64,000 nucleotides of DNA from CAXBGS01 sp963975425 (GCA_963975425.1 CAXBGS010000001.1:992001-1056000); one strand, 5' to 3'. Counted from the stretch's first letter, positions 54,105-63,732 are shown. Numbers and translations: made by a program. Notes: a model not told the origin generated them from the sequence alone.

Positions 54105-57100
54105 ATGAATGTGTCAACAAACCCCCTGATACGGATCATCACGTCCGATGATGACGACGTTCGCGATCAATCACTCGATTCGGTCTGCGATCGTGCGACG
54201 CTAGAGGATCTGTTATCGCACGCCGCCGTGCTCGATCAGTTTCGGCGGGACGAAGACAACCTTTACCATCGCGTTCGCGCGCTGTTTTTTCTTGCGGCCA
54301 TCTATCGGTACCACATTCCACGTCGTTTGACGTCTTCACAGACCGGTCGAATCCCGTACGAAGGATACGAGCACTTGCTGGCCCGTCGTTTCTTAGAAGC
54401 GATCAACGACTTTCTGGATGCTCAAGCCGCCAGCGGCCCCAGCGAAGGTGTCTGCAGCGCTTTGGCACACGCATACCACCAACTCGGTTTTCAAACCCTG
54501 GCCGACCAAGTTCGTCGCAGCGTACGAACTGTACGCGGTAACCAGTGGATGTTCCGCATGGGACATCCCGACGATCATCCGCTGCGAATACGACAAGAAC
54601 TTCTTTGCCGCGATCCCGATAGCGATACGATGCCGTTGCTGTGCGAAACAACGGCCGTCCGGATGGACTTTTCGCATAGTGCCTGGAGCGACATTTTCTT
54701 TCTGGGAATGGATTTTCCCGAAGGTGCCCGCGTGCTGAACGTGTCGGTCGACCTTGGTGTCCGCGGACGTGATGAATCGACAAAGCCGCCCATCGAAACC
54801 TACTTGCGCGTGATCGACGAACCCGTGTTCCGACTGGCCAGTGTCGATCTTGGCGCGACGACACAGGTGGATTCGATTTCGGAAATGTTTGACTTCGCAC
54901 GCGATTACTTGGGACTGCTCAAGGCGGCCGTCATCGCATCGGGCATCGTGCCTCCGGGACTGGAAGGCTGTCGACAATCGATCGGCGAATTGCTGCAACC
55001 GCTGGTCGGCCCCGGCAAAGGTTTGGAACTGGTCAGCAAGATCAATGACATTCCCAAAGGTTCACGGTTAGCCGTGTCGACCAATTTGCTGGGTTCGTTG
55101 ATTTCGATCTTGATGCGGGCGACCGGCCAAATTCAATCACTGTGTGGACCGTTAACCGAGGACGATCGCCGGTTGGTCGCTGCTCGGGCGATTCTGGGCG
55201 AATGGATCGGTGGCAGTGGCGGTGGCTGGCAAGATTCTGGTGGCGTTTGGCCGGGCATCAAACTCATTTGCGGTGCCAACGCCGAACCGGGTGATCCAGA
55301 GTACGGAATCAGTCGAGGTCGATTGATGCCCGTTCATCACGTTCTCGGTGAAAATGAAGCTTCCGAACAAACGCGTCAAAAAATTCAAAACAGTTTGGTG
55401 CTGGTCCACGGTGGCATGGCGCAAAATGTTGGGCCCATCTTGGAAATGGTGACCGAGCATTACTTGCTGCGCAGCGAAAAGGAATGGCAAGGCCGCAAGG
55501 AAGCGATGCAGATTTTGGATGAAGTCGTCGCGGCCATCGGCGAAGGAGACATCAAACGCATTGGCGAAGTCACGATGCGTAATTTCGAAGGGCCGCTGCA
55601 AACAATCATTCCGTGGGCCACCAACCGATTCACCGATCGGTTGATCGAAGAGTGCCGGCAACAGTACGGAGACCAGTTTTGGGGATTCTGGATGCTCGGC
55701 GGAATGGCGGGCGGCGGAATGGGATTCATCTTTGACCCGGACGTCAAATCCGAGGCGCAGGACTGGCTGGGCGAGACCATGGTCGCGGTGAAACGCGACA
55801 TGCAAACATCGCTGCCTTTTGCGATGGACCCTGTCGTGTATGACTTTCGAATCAACGACGACGGATCGAGCGCGACGCTGCGGACCGGTGACCAAGCCGT
55901 CATGCCGGATCGATACTACGCGCTGGTGTTGCCTGACCTGTTGCGGACACCACTTCGCGATCTATCACGTGGCACGCGCAGCGAACTGGAACGGATCGGT
56001 CGACGTTGCCGTGCCGGCGATTCGGTCGACTCTCCCGCGTCCATGTTGCTGCAAAGTGTGCTTCCCCAGGCTGAGGAAGATGAGCACCACACCGCTTCGC
56101 TGAAACAGATTTTGGCCGACAGCGGTTTCGACCGCCAACAGCACGAACAAGTACGAATCGACCTGCGAAACGGTCGAATCGGTCTGTCCCAGAACAGGCT
56201 TTCATCGATCACCACCATCACCGATGTCGGCCCAGAACACATTCAAGACGTTCGCGCCGGCATCGATTCCAAGCGGATCGACCTGGGACGCGCAGCGATT
56301 CGCAGCGGAAAAGTTGCGGTTGTCACTCTTGCCGCCGGCGTGGGAAGTCGCTGGACACAGGGCGCCGGGGTCTGCAAAGCGCTGCATCCATTCAATCGTT
56401 TTGACGGACGCCATCGCAGTTTCTTGGAAGTCCACTTGGCCAAGAACCGCGCGACGACGATGCAGCACGGCGGATCGATACCGCACGTGTTCACAACCAG
56501 CTATCTGACCGACGGTGCGATTCGCGAACATCTGGATCGATGCCAAAATTACGGATTCGAAGGTCCGCTCTACATCTCTACCGGCAAGAGTGTCGGGCTG
56601 CGCATGATTCCAACCGTGCGAGACTTACGTTTCATGTGGGAAGAAACCGCGCAACAAGTTCTGGACGAACAACAACAAAAGGTTCGTGAAAGTCTGCGAG
56701 GTGCGCTGATCAACTGGGCACGGACCGTCGGCGAAGCATCGGATTACACCGACAATGTTCCCAGTCAATGCATGCATCCGGTAGGCCACTGGTACGAGAT
56801 ACCCAACCTGCTTCGCAATGGCGTGCTGGCGCGGATGTTGGCACAGCAACCCGAGCTTGAATATCTGTTACTTCACAACATCGACACGCTTGGTGCGAAT
56901 GTCGATCCCGGTCTGCTGGGGACACATATCGCGGGTGGTTCGACGCTTAGTTTCGAAGTGATCGGGCGACGACTGGATGATCGCGGCGGCGGATTGGCAC
57001 TGGTCAATGGTCGACCCCGGTTGGTCGAAGGGCTCGCGATGCCGGACGAACGAGCCGAATTCGGATTGACGTATTACAACTCGATGACAACCTGGATCGA

Positions 57101-57437
57101 AATTGACGGCCTGCTTGCGGTGTTTGGCCTAAGTCGGGCAGAACTGAATAACGTCGACCAAGTCAATGAAGCCGTTCGCTCGATGTCGACACGATTGCCC
57201 ACCTACATCACGCTAAAGGATGTCAAAAAACGATGGGGCCACGGACAAGAAGACGTGTTCCCGGTGGCCCAGTTCGAGAAACTCTGGGGCGACATGACGG
57301 CGCTGCCAGAGGTTGACTGTCGCTACTTCGCCACCGAGATTCGCCGAGGCCAACAACTCAAATCGCAAGACCAACTCGACCCCTGGAAACGAGATGGATC
57401 CGCCGATTACATCGACTCACTCTGTCGATGGAGCTGA
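54105..57437 (+). CDS. Bifunctional GHMP-type sugar kinase + UDPGP-type uridylyltransferase
   Basis: 1110 residues. The N-terminal ~180 are helical and unassigned. Residues ~182-560 carry FKP-like GHMP-kinase motifs. Motif 1 is VRMDFSHSAWSDIFFLG followed by RVLNVSVDLG. A degenerate motif 2 is KGSRLAVSTNLLGS (318-331). GGSGGGWQDSGGVWPGIKLI (369-388) holds the presumed catalytic Asp, and motif 3 is GGMAGGGMGFIFDP (532-545). Residues ~736-1090 are a UDP-sugar pyrophosphorylase: TLAAGVGSRW (741-750) and a CKAL Lys for the PKG motif, then VFTTSYLTDGAIREHL. The implied pathway is sugar to sugar-1-phosphate to UDP-sugar. The domain order is the reverse of the fucokinase/GDP-fucose pyrophosphorylase FKP. 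The substrate is unknown. Confidence 0.82.
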   Translation: MNVSTNPLIRIITSDDDDVRDQSLDSVCDRATLEDLLSHAAVLDQFRRDEDNLYHRVRALFFLAAIYRYHIPRRLTSSQTGRIPYEGYEHLLARRFLEAINDFLDAQAASGPSEGVCSALAHAYHQLGFQTLADQVRRSVRTVRGNQWMFRMGHPDDHPLRIRQELLCRDPDSDTMPLLCETTAVRMDFSHSAWSDIFFLGMDFPEGARVLNVSVDLGVRGRDESTKPPIETYLRVIDEPVFRLASVDLGATTQVDSISEMFDFARDYLGLLKAAVIASGIVPPGLEGCRQSIGELLQPLVGPGKGLELVSKINDIPKGSRLAVSTNLLGSLISILMRATGQIQSLCGPLTEDDRRLVAARAILGEWIGGSGGGWQDSGGVWPGIKLICGANAEPGDPEYGISRGRLMPVHHVLGENEASEQTRQKIQNSLVLVHGGMAQNVGPILEMVTEHYLLRSEKEWQGRKEAMQILDEVVAAIGEGDIKRIGEVTMRNFEGPLQTIIPWATNRFTDRLIEECRQQYGDQFWGFWMLGGMAGGGMGFIFDPDVKSEAQDWLGETMVAVKRDMQTSLPFAMDPVVYDFRINDDGSSATLRTGDQAVMPDRYYALVLPDLLRTPLRDLSRGTRSELERIGRRCRAGDSVDSPASMLLQSVLPQAEEDEHHTASLKQILADSGFDRQQHEQVRIDLRNGRIGLSQNRLSSITTITDVGPEHIQDVRAGIDSKRIDLGRAAIRSGKVAVVTLAAGVGSRWTQGAGVCKALHPFNRFDGRHRSFLEVHLAKNRATTMQHGGSIPHVFTTSYLTDGAIREHLDRCQNYGFEGPLYISTGKSVGLRMIPTVRDLRFMWEETAQQVLDEQQQKVRESLRGALINWARTVGEASDYTDNVPSQCMHPVGHWYEIPNLLRNGVLARMLAQQPELEYLLLHNIDTLGANVDPGLLGTHIAGGSTLSFEVIGRRLDDRGGGLALVNGRPRLVEGLAMPDERAEFGLTYYNSMTTWIEIDGLLAVFGLSRAELNNVDQVNEAVRSMSTRLPTYITLKDVKKRWGHGQEDVFPVAQFEKLWGDMTALPEVDCRYFATEIRRGQQLKSQDQLDPWKRDGSADYIDSLCRWS

Positions 57438-57468
57438 ATTTTGAGCATGTGCATCATCGATCTCTATT

Positions 57469-57489
57469 TCGTTATCCGTTGAATAACGA
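57469..57489 (+). terminator. Hairpin after the kinase-uridylyltransferase gene
   Basis: TCGTTAT (57469-57475), 7-nt loop, ATAACGA (57483-57489). A perfect 7-bp stem about 30 nt after the stop and about 70 nt before the histidine kinase start. It could be a terminator or an operator for the downstream gene. Confidence 0.4.
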
Positions 57490-57557
57490 CATATTGTCCT
57501 GACTCTAGAACAAGCGCTAATCAAAGCCAACTTTTCTCATCAGGATGATCTTTACCG

Positions 57558-58811
57558 ATGCCAGCTGCACCTCTTCCCAGTAATGAGACTGAACGGCTGG
57601 CAACGCTGCACAGCTATGAGATTCTAGACACGCTGCCGGAGCAGGAGTACGACGATATTGTCAAGATCGCCTCGCGTATCTGCGAGACTCCGATTGCATT
57701 GGTCAGTATCGTCGATGAGAACCGGCAATGGTTCAAAGCACGCGTCGGCGTCGACGTCAGCGAGACCGATCGCGACGCCGCGTTTTGCGCGCACGCCATC
57801 TTGAATCAAAACGAAGTGCTGAACATCCCCGACGCTACCAAAGACGCTCGCTTTGTCGATAACCCGCTGGTTACGGGTGACCCTCACATTCGATTCTATG
57901 CAGGATCGCCGCTCGTCACGCCTGAAGGTATCGCACTGGGAACCTTGTGCGTGATCGATTCAGAGCCTCACCAATTGACAAACGAACAACGTGAGTCGCT
58001 TCAAGCCCTTGGTCGACAAGTCACCGCGCTGTTGGAACTGCATCGCCGAACCAATCACTTGGAATTTTATCGAAAGGAACTCGAACGATCCAATCAAGAC
58101 CTGCAAGAGTTCGCTTACGTGGCGTCGCACGATCTAAAAGAACCGCTACGGGGTATCAACAACCTGACAAATTTTTTGATCGACGATCATGGCGATGACC
58201 TGAACGAGGATGCCAGAGAACAGATTCGCCGGATGGGTCGATTGACCGAACGTATGCAAACACTGATCAACCGGTTGTTGCATTACGCACGCGTCGGCAG
58301 CGTCATTGAAAAACGCGAATCCATTGACGTGCATGACGCCGTCGACCAAGTCCGTGAATGTTTAGTATCACAAATCGAGTCACAGGACGTTTCGATTCAG
58401 GTGGACGAATTGCCACGAATCACAGGCGAGAAATTCTTAGTCGAAGAAGTCTTCCAGAACTTGATTTCCAACGGCATCAAATACAACACGAGCTCGTCAA
58501 AGGTGATCAAGATCGGTTCAAGAACGATCACCGAACCCGACAGCGGCGGGCCACTGACTGCCTTTTATGTTGCGGACAACGGTATCGGAATTCCAAACAA
58601 ATTCCACAACGACGTCTTTACGATTTTTCGCCGATTGCACGCGCATGACGAATATGGCGGAGGGTCGGGTGCCGGGCTGACCATCGTTCGCAAGATCATC
58701 AACACGCACGGCGGCAACATCTGGATTGATCCGTCGTATGACGAAGGCACCCGATTTTGGTTTTCATTCGAACCGATCGATGGCTCGATACAGCCGAAAT
58801 TTAGAGTCTGA
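57558..58811 (+). CDS. GAF-domain sensor histidine kinase
   Basis: 417 residues, soluble. The GAF domain spans ~20-160 (ALVSIVDENRQWFKAR, then GSPLVTPEGIALGTLCVID). A HisKA dimerisation helix follows, with the phospho-accepting His191 in YVASHDLKEPLRG, the type seen in phytochrome-like kinases. The ATPase domain has an N-box FQNLISNGIKYN, a G1 box VADNGIGIP, and GSGAGLTIVRKIINTHGG. No membrane segment and no biliprotein Cys are seen, so it probably senses a small molecule or redox state in the cytoplasm. There is no response regulator beside it, so the partner is elsewhere. Start ATG at 57558. Confidence 0.94.
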   Translation: MPAAPLPSNETERLATLHSYEILDTLPEQEYDDIVKIASRICETPIALVSIVDENRQWFKARVGVDVSETDRDAAFCAHAILNQNEVLNIPDATKDARFVDNPLVTGDPHIRFYAGSPLVTPEGIALGTLCVIDSEPHQLTNEQRESLQALGRQVTALLELHRRTNHLEFYRKELERSNQDLQEFAYVASHDLKEPLRGINNLTNFLIDDHGDDLNEDAREQIRRMGRLTERMQTLINRLLHYARVGSVIEKRESIDVHDAVDQVRECLVSQIESQDVSIQVDELPRITGEKFLVEEVFQNLISNGIKYNTSSSKVIKIGSRTITEPDSGGPLTAFYVADNGIGIPNKFHNDVFTIFRRLHAHDEYGGGSGAGLTIVRKIINTHGGNIWIDPSYDEGTRFWFSFEPIDGSIQPKFRV

Positions 58812-58861
58812 CCCAAATTCAGAATCGCAATCGAGTGATCAGGTCTAAGAAATGAACAGGT

Positions 58862-59533
58862 CTAAGACTCGAGTTCTTTCAAGCGTTTTTCCAAGTTGTC
58901 GATCCTCTCGGTAACCGTATCGAGCCGGCTGAGCAGTTGATCGACCAGATTCTTGGATTCCGGTGCCGGTGCGGTGCTGGCGGCTTGTTTGGCTACTTTC
59001 GCGTCCAGATATTGACGCTCATCCGGCGGATACAGCGTGTGGGCGAATGTTTGTCCTCGGCCGGGAGGGCTAAGTGCCTCGACGAGACCTTTTTCGATCA
59101 AAGCATTCAATACAGTCTGTGTTGCATTGAGGTCCGCGAACGGAGACATGCGCGACGCGCGCGTCCGGATTTCGCCGGCGGTTTGCGGACCACGCAGCAA
59201 TAGTTCGGTCATGATTGCCGATTGCGGGCTATCGATATCCATCCACTCGTACGCGGTGTGACGGTATTTATTGGATCGGCCGCTGCCCTGAATTTCTCTC
59301 GCTGCGCCGACTTTTCGCAATTCATCCAGAGCTAACAACGCGTCGTCCTCATCCAAGTCCATCTTGGGCGCACGATTGGATTTTTGATTACTGCCGGCGA
59401 TCACGCCTGCCAACGTCAACGGATAGTGATCAGGTGTCGTCTTTGCCTTTTCGACTAACACGCCTAGGACACGTCTTGCGGCGGGCGATAGCGGTACCGG
59501 AGACGGCTTTTCTTCGTTGGATTCATCGTTCAT
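58862..59533 (-). CDS. YceH family protein (DUF480)
   Basis: 223 residues, the normal length for this family. It begins LSPAARRVLGVLVEKAKTTPDHYPLTL and continues with the SNQKSNRAPKMDLDE block diagnostic of YceH, then a second winged-helix-like half (LLLRGPQTAGEIRTRASRM). YceH proteins are conserved two-winged-helix proteins of unknown function. A C-terminal heptad segment (VDQLLSRLDTVTERIDNLEKRLKEL) forms a short coiled coil, probably for oligomerisation. It converges with the histidine kinase and diverges from the sulfatase. Confidence 0.93.
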   Translation of the reverse strand: MNDESNEEKPSPVPLSPAARRVLGVLVEKAKTTPDHYPLTLAGVIAGSNQKSNRAPKMDLDEDDALLALDELRKVGAAREIQGSGRSNKYRHTAYEWMDIDSPQSAIMTELLLRGPQTAGEIRTRASRMSPFADLNATQTVLNALIEKGLVEALSPPGRGQTFAHTLYPPDERQYLDAKVAKQAASTAPAPESKNLVDQLLSRLDTVTERIDNLEKRLKELES

Positions 59534-59660
59534 GGAGGATGTTCTGGGCGGTTACAATGTTGGTTCGAGAGAGGACTGTGTGACGCTTGCCTATGAAGGA
59601 CAAGTCGGCACTTTCATATCGACAGCGGTTCGGTAATTGAACCTAACAAAAAGTGACACC

Positions 59661-61271
59661 ATGAATTTTGTTCCGAAAGTCTATTTTTGCCTAGCGACCC
59701 TCTTGGGCTCGTTCATTGTACCGGCATTTGCAGCGGATCGACCCAACATCGTGATGGCGTTCGCCGATGACTGGGGTAAATACGCCAGCGCCTATGGCGC
59801 ATTGGAACCCGGTGGGATCAATGATGTGATTTCCACTCCCAATTTTGATGCGTTGGCCGGCGACGGCATTCTGTTCACACGTGCCTACGTTAGTGCACCC
59901 TCATGCACGCCGTGTCGCAGTTCGTTGCTGTCGGGACAACACTTTTGGCGCTGTGACCGCGCATCAATTTTGCAGGGTGCGATTTGGGACTTTTCAATTC
60001 CATCGTATCCGCTGTTGTTGGAATCGGCGGGCTACCGAATCGGACATACCTATAAAGTTTGGAGCCCCGGAACACCTCGTGATGCACCGCACGGCGGGGC
60101 TGATCGAGCGTTCAACGATCACGGAACAAAGTTCAATACTTTCTCACAGCGGGCGATGAGTCACGCGGATCGTGAAGCGGGCAAAGCGGCATTGCTGGAC
60201 GAAGTTCGCAAGAATGTCCGCTCTTTTCTGGACGGCAACGACGATGGCACGCTGGATGGTGATGATCCCTTTTGTTACTGGTTCGGACCGACAAATTGTC
60301 ATCGAAAGTGGACCGCGGGAAGCGGAAAAGAGTTGTGGGGCATCAACCCCGACGACCTGAAAGGCAAGTTGCCGCCTTATCTTCCCGACGTCGAGATCGT
60401 TCGGCAAGATTTCGCGGATTATCTGGGCGAAGCACAAGCCTTTGATGCTGCGTTGAAAGTGATCGTTGACGAACTGAAACGCGTCGATGCGTTTAACAAC
60501 ACGGTACTGGTCATCAGCGGTGACCACGGCATCCCCGGAGTCACGCGTGGAAAATGCAATCTGTATGACCTCGGTACGAGTGTTCCGCTTGCGATTCATT
60601 GGCCCGACGGAATCGCCAAAAAGGGCAGGGTGGTTGATGACTTTGTTTCACTGCCGGATTTAGCGCCGACTTTCCTTGAACTTGGTGGTGCGCAGCGGCC
60701 CGAAAACATGACCGCGAAATCACTGGTGAACATCATAAAGAGCGATCAAGTCGGCCAGGTGGATGAGCAAAGAGATGCCGTTTTCACCGGTCGCGAACGC
60801 CACGTTGCGGACGCTCGAAGCGGATATAAACCTTACCCGCAACGCGCGATCCGTACGAATCGCTATTTGTTCATCATCAATTTCGAACCTGATCGTTGGC
60901 CGATGGGATCGGGTCCGGGATACGGTGCAGAAGGAGAAGCCCCGACATTCGAAGAACTCCGCGAGAACACTTTCGCCGCATTTGCTGATTTGGACGCCAG
61001 TCCGACGAAAGCTTGGATCGTCACCCACCGCGAAGACGACCAATCGTCATTCGATTACGCCGTCGCTCGTCGACCGATGTACGAATTGTACGATATCGAA
61101 CGTGATCCGCACTGTCTGAACAATCTGGCGAATGAGTCCGAGCACGCTGACGTACGGAATTCGTTAAAGCATCGACTGATGAACGAGTTAAAGGAAACGG
61201 GCGATCCGCGCGTTTCCGACGACATCGTATTCGAACGCTCGCCTTTTACTGACGAATACAAACGACGTTAG
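59661..61271 (+). CDS. Sulfatase (formylglycine-dependent)
   Basis: 536 residues from the ATG at 59661; a TTG at 59637 would precede the signal peptide by 8 residues. The signal peptide is VYFCLATLLGSFIVPAFA. Metal-site Asp36/Asp37 lie in ADDWG. The sulfatase consensus is Cys82-Thr-Pro-Cys85-Arg86, so Cys82 would be converted to formylglycine by FGE. The fourth position is Cys instead of the usual Ser/Ala. Later blocks include VISGDHGIPGVTRGKCNLYD and a C-terminal LYDIERDPHCLNNLA. It resembles heparan N-sulfatase-type planctomycete sulfatases acting on sulfated glycans outside the cytoplasm. No glycoside hydrolase is next to it. Confidence 0.95.
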   Translation: MNFVPKVYFCLATLLGSFIVPAFAADRPNIVMAFADDWGKYASAYGALEPGGINDVISTPNFDALAGDGILFTRAYVSAPSCTPCRSSLLSGQHFWRCDRASILQGAIWDFSIPSYPLLLESAGYRIGHTYKVWSPGTPRDAPHGGADRAFNDHGTKFNTFSQRAMSHADREAGKAALLDEVRKNVRSFLDGNDDGTLDGDDPFCYWFGPTNCHRKWTAGSGKELWGINPDDLKGKLPPYLPDVEIVRQDFADYLGEAQAFDAALKVIVDELKRVDAFNNTVLVISGDHGIPGVTRGKCNLYDLGTSVPLAIHWPDGIAKKGRVVDDFVSLPDLAPTFLELGGAQRPENMTAKSLVNIIKSDQVGQVDEQRDAVFTGRERHVADARSGYKPYPQRAIRTNRYLFIINFEPDRWPMGSGPGYGAEGEAPTFEELRENTFAAFADLDASPTKAWIVTHREDDQSSFDYAVARRPMYELYDIERDPHCLNNLANESEHADVRNSLKHRLMNELKETGDPRVSDDIVFERSPFTDEYKRR

Positions 61272-61346
61272 GTGAACTTCAGCAAAGCATGATGAGGAAA
61301 GAAAGTGTAAGCCGGTTCGATCAGGTCCATCGCGATGTCGCGCCGG

Positions 61347-61655
61347 CTAGGTTTGGATGCGAAACCGCAGATCCGTGACCTGGCAATGTGGCATGTCCGA
61401 TTGGATTCGCTTTAGAATCACGCGTTTTTGAAAATTCAGCTCTTGCAAAGTCACCGAATCGGTGGCGTAGATCTGCAAGACGCCGCTGCGCAGATTGCCG
61501 ACCTGGACGGACGTTTTCAACTGCTCGTCGATGGCCGAGACAACGGCCCCCAGTAATTCGTCCGATGCCGTCGCGGACGCATATCCACGTCTGGACATCA
61601 ACTGATTGATGATCGAGCCAATTCGCCGCACTTTCGGTTTTTCGTCTGGCGTCAT
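61347..61655 (-). CDS. DUF721 protein, DciA-like
   Basis: 102 residues from the ATG at 61655. The recognisable DUF721/DciA core spans the whole protein (VRRIGSIINQLMSRRGY, then VGNLRSGVLQIYATDSVTLQEL, QKRVILKRI, VTDLRFRI). DciA-type proteins help load the replicative helicase DnaB in bacteria lacking DnaC. The frame is open upstream to 61886 with further ATGs (61820, 61859), but that extension has no family resemblance and would overlap the divergent protease gene start. The start choice is therefore moderately certain. Confidence 0.75.
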   Translation of the reverse strand: MTPDEKPKVRRIGSIINQLMSRRGYASATASDELLGAVVSAIDEQLKTSVQVGNLRSGVLQIYATDSVTLQELNFQKRVILKRIQSDMPHCQVTDLRFRIQT

Positions 61656-61849
61656 GGTGCGTTGAAATATTCGTGCGGAGCCGTACCCGGTGTCATGCGA
61701 GGGATACGGCAGGTGAGGACCCGCATTATTGAGATCCACCCGACATAGACAACCGTCGACATAGCCGCTCAACTGAATGGTCCTCTGCCGGTAATCCTTC
61801 GTAACTGGCAGAAACGGCATCATTTTAACCGCAAGGGGAGCTTGGCAAG

Positions 61850-62413
61850 GTGTCTGCATCGCTCGGATCGACAGATGGTTCTGCACCGCTAGTCATCATC
61901 GGATGGCGAGAATGGGTCGCGTTACCGGAACTCCGTATAGGTCATATCAAAGCAAAGATTGACACCGGCGCACGGTCGTCAAGCTTGCATGCGTTTGAAA
62001 TCGAGCCTTTCATTCGTGACGGCAAGTCGATGGTTCGCTTCGATGTCCATCCGGTTCAACGGCGCGACGACATTAGCATTCAATGTGAAGCCGAAGTCTA
62101 TGATGTTCGCCGTATCCGAAGCTCTAGTGGCGACGTATCAAAGCGATACGTGATTCAAACACCCGTTCGGTGGATGGGCGAGAGCTGGCCGCTTGAACTG
62201 ACACTTGCTAATCGATCCGAAATGGGGTTTCGAATGTTGATCGGACGTGAAGCGGTACGCGGTCGCATGTTGGTCGACCCGGGGCGATCTTATTTCGGCG
62301 GTCGACCCAAGCGTAAAAATCGCCGTCCGAAACTAAACCATTCGGAACCACGTGAGTCCGCTGCCGGCCAGGAAACGCCGGAATCTAATAAATCTGACAA
62401 GAAGACGTTGTAA
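61850..62413 (+). CDS. RimB-like retropepsin-type protease
   Basis: 187 residues from a GTG at 61850, with AAGGGGAG about 12 nt upstream. This is the 'RimK-associated ATP-dependent zinc protease' family, in fact a retropepsin-like aspartic protease. It begins IIGWREWVALPEL, and the catalytic Asp lies in KIDTGARSSSLHA (Asp38-Thr-Gly). The C-terminal RMLIGREAVRGRMLVDP block is also diagnostic, followed by a basic, disordered tail. In other bacteria such proteins remove or trim the glutamate tails added to ribosomal protein S6 by RimK. RimK is encoded 86 bp downstream, supporting the same role here. Confidence 0.9.
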   Translation: MSASLGSTDGSAPLVIIGWREWVALPELRIGHIKAKIDTGARSSSLHAFEIEPFIRDGKSMVRFDVHPVQRRDDISIQCEAEVYDVRRIRSSSGDVSKRYVIQTPVRWMGESWPLELTLANRSEMGFRMLIGREAVRGRMLVDPGRSYFGGRPKRKNRRPKLNHSEPRESAAGQETPESNKSDKKTL

Positions 62414-62499
62414 CGGCGTATCCGTTGCAAAGGCAATCTTCTTCTAATCCATTCATTACTTCTCGCTACTTCCGAGCAAGATTACCCGCCGAGACCATT

Positions 62500-63726
62500 A
62501 TGAAACTCGCGATCCTTTCACGTAGCCAACAATGTTATAGCACGCAGCGACTACGTGAAGCCGCTCTGAAGCGAGGTCACAAGATCAAAGTGCTCGATAC
62601 GCTCCGCTTCTCGATCGACCTCGAGAAGGGCGAGCCGGACTTGTACTTTCGATCAAAACAGTTGAGCCATTACGACGCGATTTTGCCACGAATCGGTTCG
62701 TCGATTACCTACTTTGGAACCGCGGTCGTCCGTCAATTCGAACAGATGGACGTCTTTACCGCGAATTCGTCCGCCGGGATCGCTAATTCTCGCGACAAGC
62801 TTCGCTGTTTACAAATTCTTAGCCGACATCAAATCGGTATTCCGCAAACGACGTTTGTGCGAGAGAAAAAGGACGTCTTGCCGGCCATCGAGCGAGTCGG
62901 CGGAACACCCATCATCATCAAACTGCTCGAGGGCACCCAAGGCGTCGGCGTTATCTTGGCCGAGTCAGTGAAAACGGCCGAGGCAATCATCGAAACGTTG
63001 CAGAGCACGCGGCAAAACGTGCTGGTTCAAAAGTTTGTCGCCGAAAGTAAGGGGCGCGACATTCGTGCGTTTGTCGTCGGTGACCGCGTCGTAGCGGCGA
63101 TGCGGCGCGTCGCCCAGGGTGACGAATTTCGCAGTAACGTCCATCGCGGTGGAACCACCGAACGTGTCATCCTGGACGAAAAATATTGTGAGACCGCTGT
63201 CCGTTCGGCACAAATCATGGGGCTGCGCGTTGCCGGTGTGGATATGCTCGAAGGCAACGACGGACCGCAGGTGATGGAAGTCAACTCGTCCCCTGGACTC
63301 GAAGGGATCGAGACGTGCACGCAGCTGGACATTGCCGGTGCCATTGTCGACTACATCGCCGCCCAAGTTGATTTCCCAGAAATCGATCTGCGTCAACGAT
63401 TGACGGTCAGCCGCGGGTACGGTGTGACGGAAATTCATATTCCCGATGGGTCCGATTTCATCGGCAAGACGATCGATGATTCGGGTCTTCCCGAACTGGA
63501 CATCAACGTCTTGACCCTTTACCGCGACACCAGCGTGATCCCGAATCCTCGACTGAAACGGACACTTGAACCGGGCGACCGGCTACTTTGCTTTGGAAAA
63601 CTTGAAGCGATGCGCAGCATGGTGCCCGAAAAAACGCGACGCAAACGCCGTCCGAAGGTCAAACAGCTATCAACCGAAATCCATTCCAGCGTGCCGGATT
63701 CACACGCCGCTGATCCAACACCCTAA
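62500..63726 (+). CDS. rimK: RimK-type glutamate ligase with extra C-terminal RCK_C (TrkA-C) domain
   Basis: 408 residues from the ATG at 62500; the upstream in-frame TTG at 62425 adds no recognisable sequence. Residues 1-290 are the RimK ATP-grasp ligase. NSRDKLRCLQILSRHQIGIP, the ATP-binding Lys141 before EGTQGVGV, the VQKFVAES block (Lys178) and the metal site Glu260/Asn262 in MEVNSSPGLEG are intact. E. coli RimK is 300 residues. Here ~302-376 (VTEIHIPDGSDFIGKTIDDSGL, then LEPGDRLLCFGK) match an RCK_C/TrkA-C ligand-binding domain, followed by a basic tail. The enzyme adds glutamates to S6 or other proteins; the added domain may sense a ligand. Confidence 0.93.
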   Translation: MKLAILSRSQQCYSTQRLREAALKRGHKIKVLDTLRFSIDLEKGEPDLYFRSKQLSHYDAILPRIGSSITYFGTAVVRQFEQMDVFTANSSAGIANSRDKLRCLQILSRHQIGIPQTTFVREKKDVLPAIERVGGTPIIIKLLEGTQGVGVILAESVKTAEAIIETLQSTRQNVLVQKFVAESKGRDIRAFVVGDRVVAAMRRVAQGDEFRSNVHRGGTTERVILDEKYCETAVRSAQIMGLRVAGVDMLEGNDGPQVMEVNSSPGLEGIETCTQLDIAGAIVDYIAAQVDFPEIDLRQRLTVSRGYGVTEIHIPDGSDFIGKTIDDSGLPELDINVLTLYRDTSVIPNPRLKRTLEPGDRLLCFGKLEAMRSMVPEKTRRKRRPKVKQLSTEIHSSVPDSHAADPTP

Positions 63727-63732
63727 GAACCT

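Noticed and set aside
54105..54650. Possible TPR-like or regulatory domain at the N-terminus of the kinase-uridylyltransferase
   Set aside because: Helical and charged, but no repeat or motif is clear; left unassigned.
61656..61886. Upstream extension of the DUF721 gene
   Set aside because: Would overlap the divergent protease gene and has no family resemblance; the core starts at the ATG at 61655.
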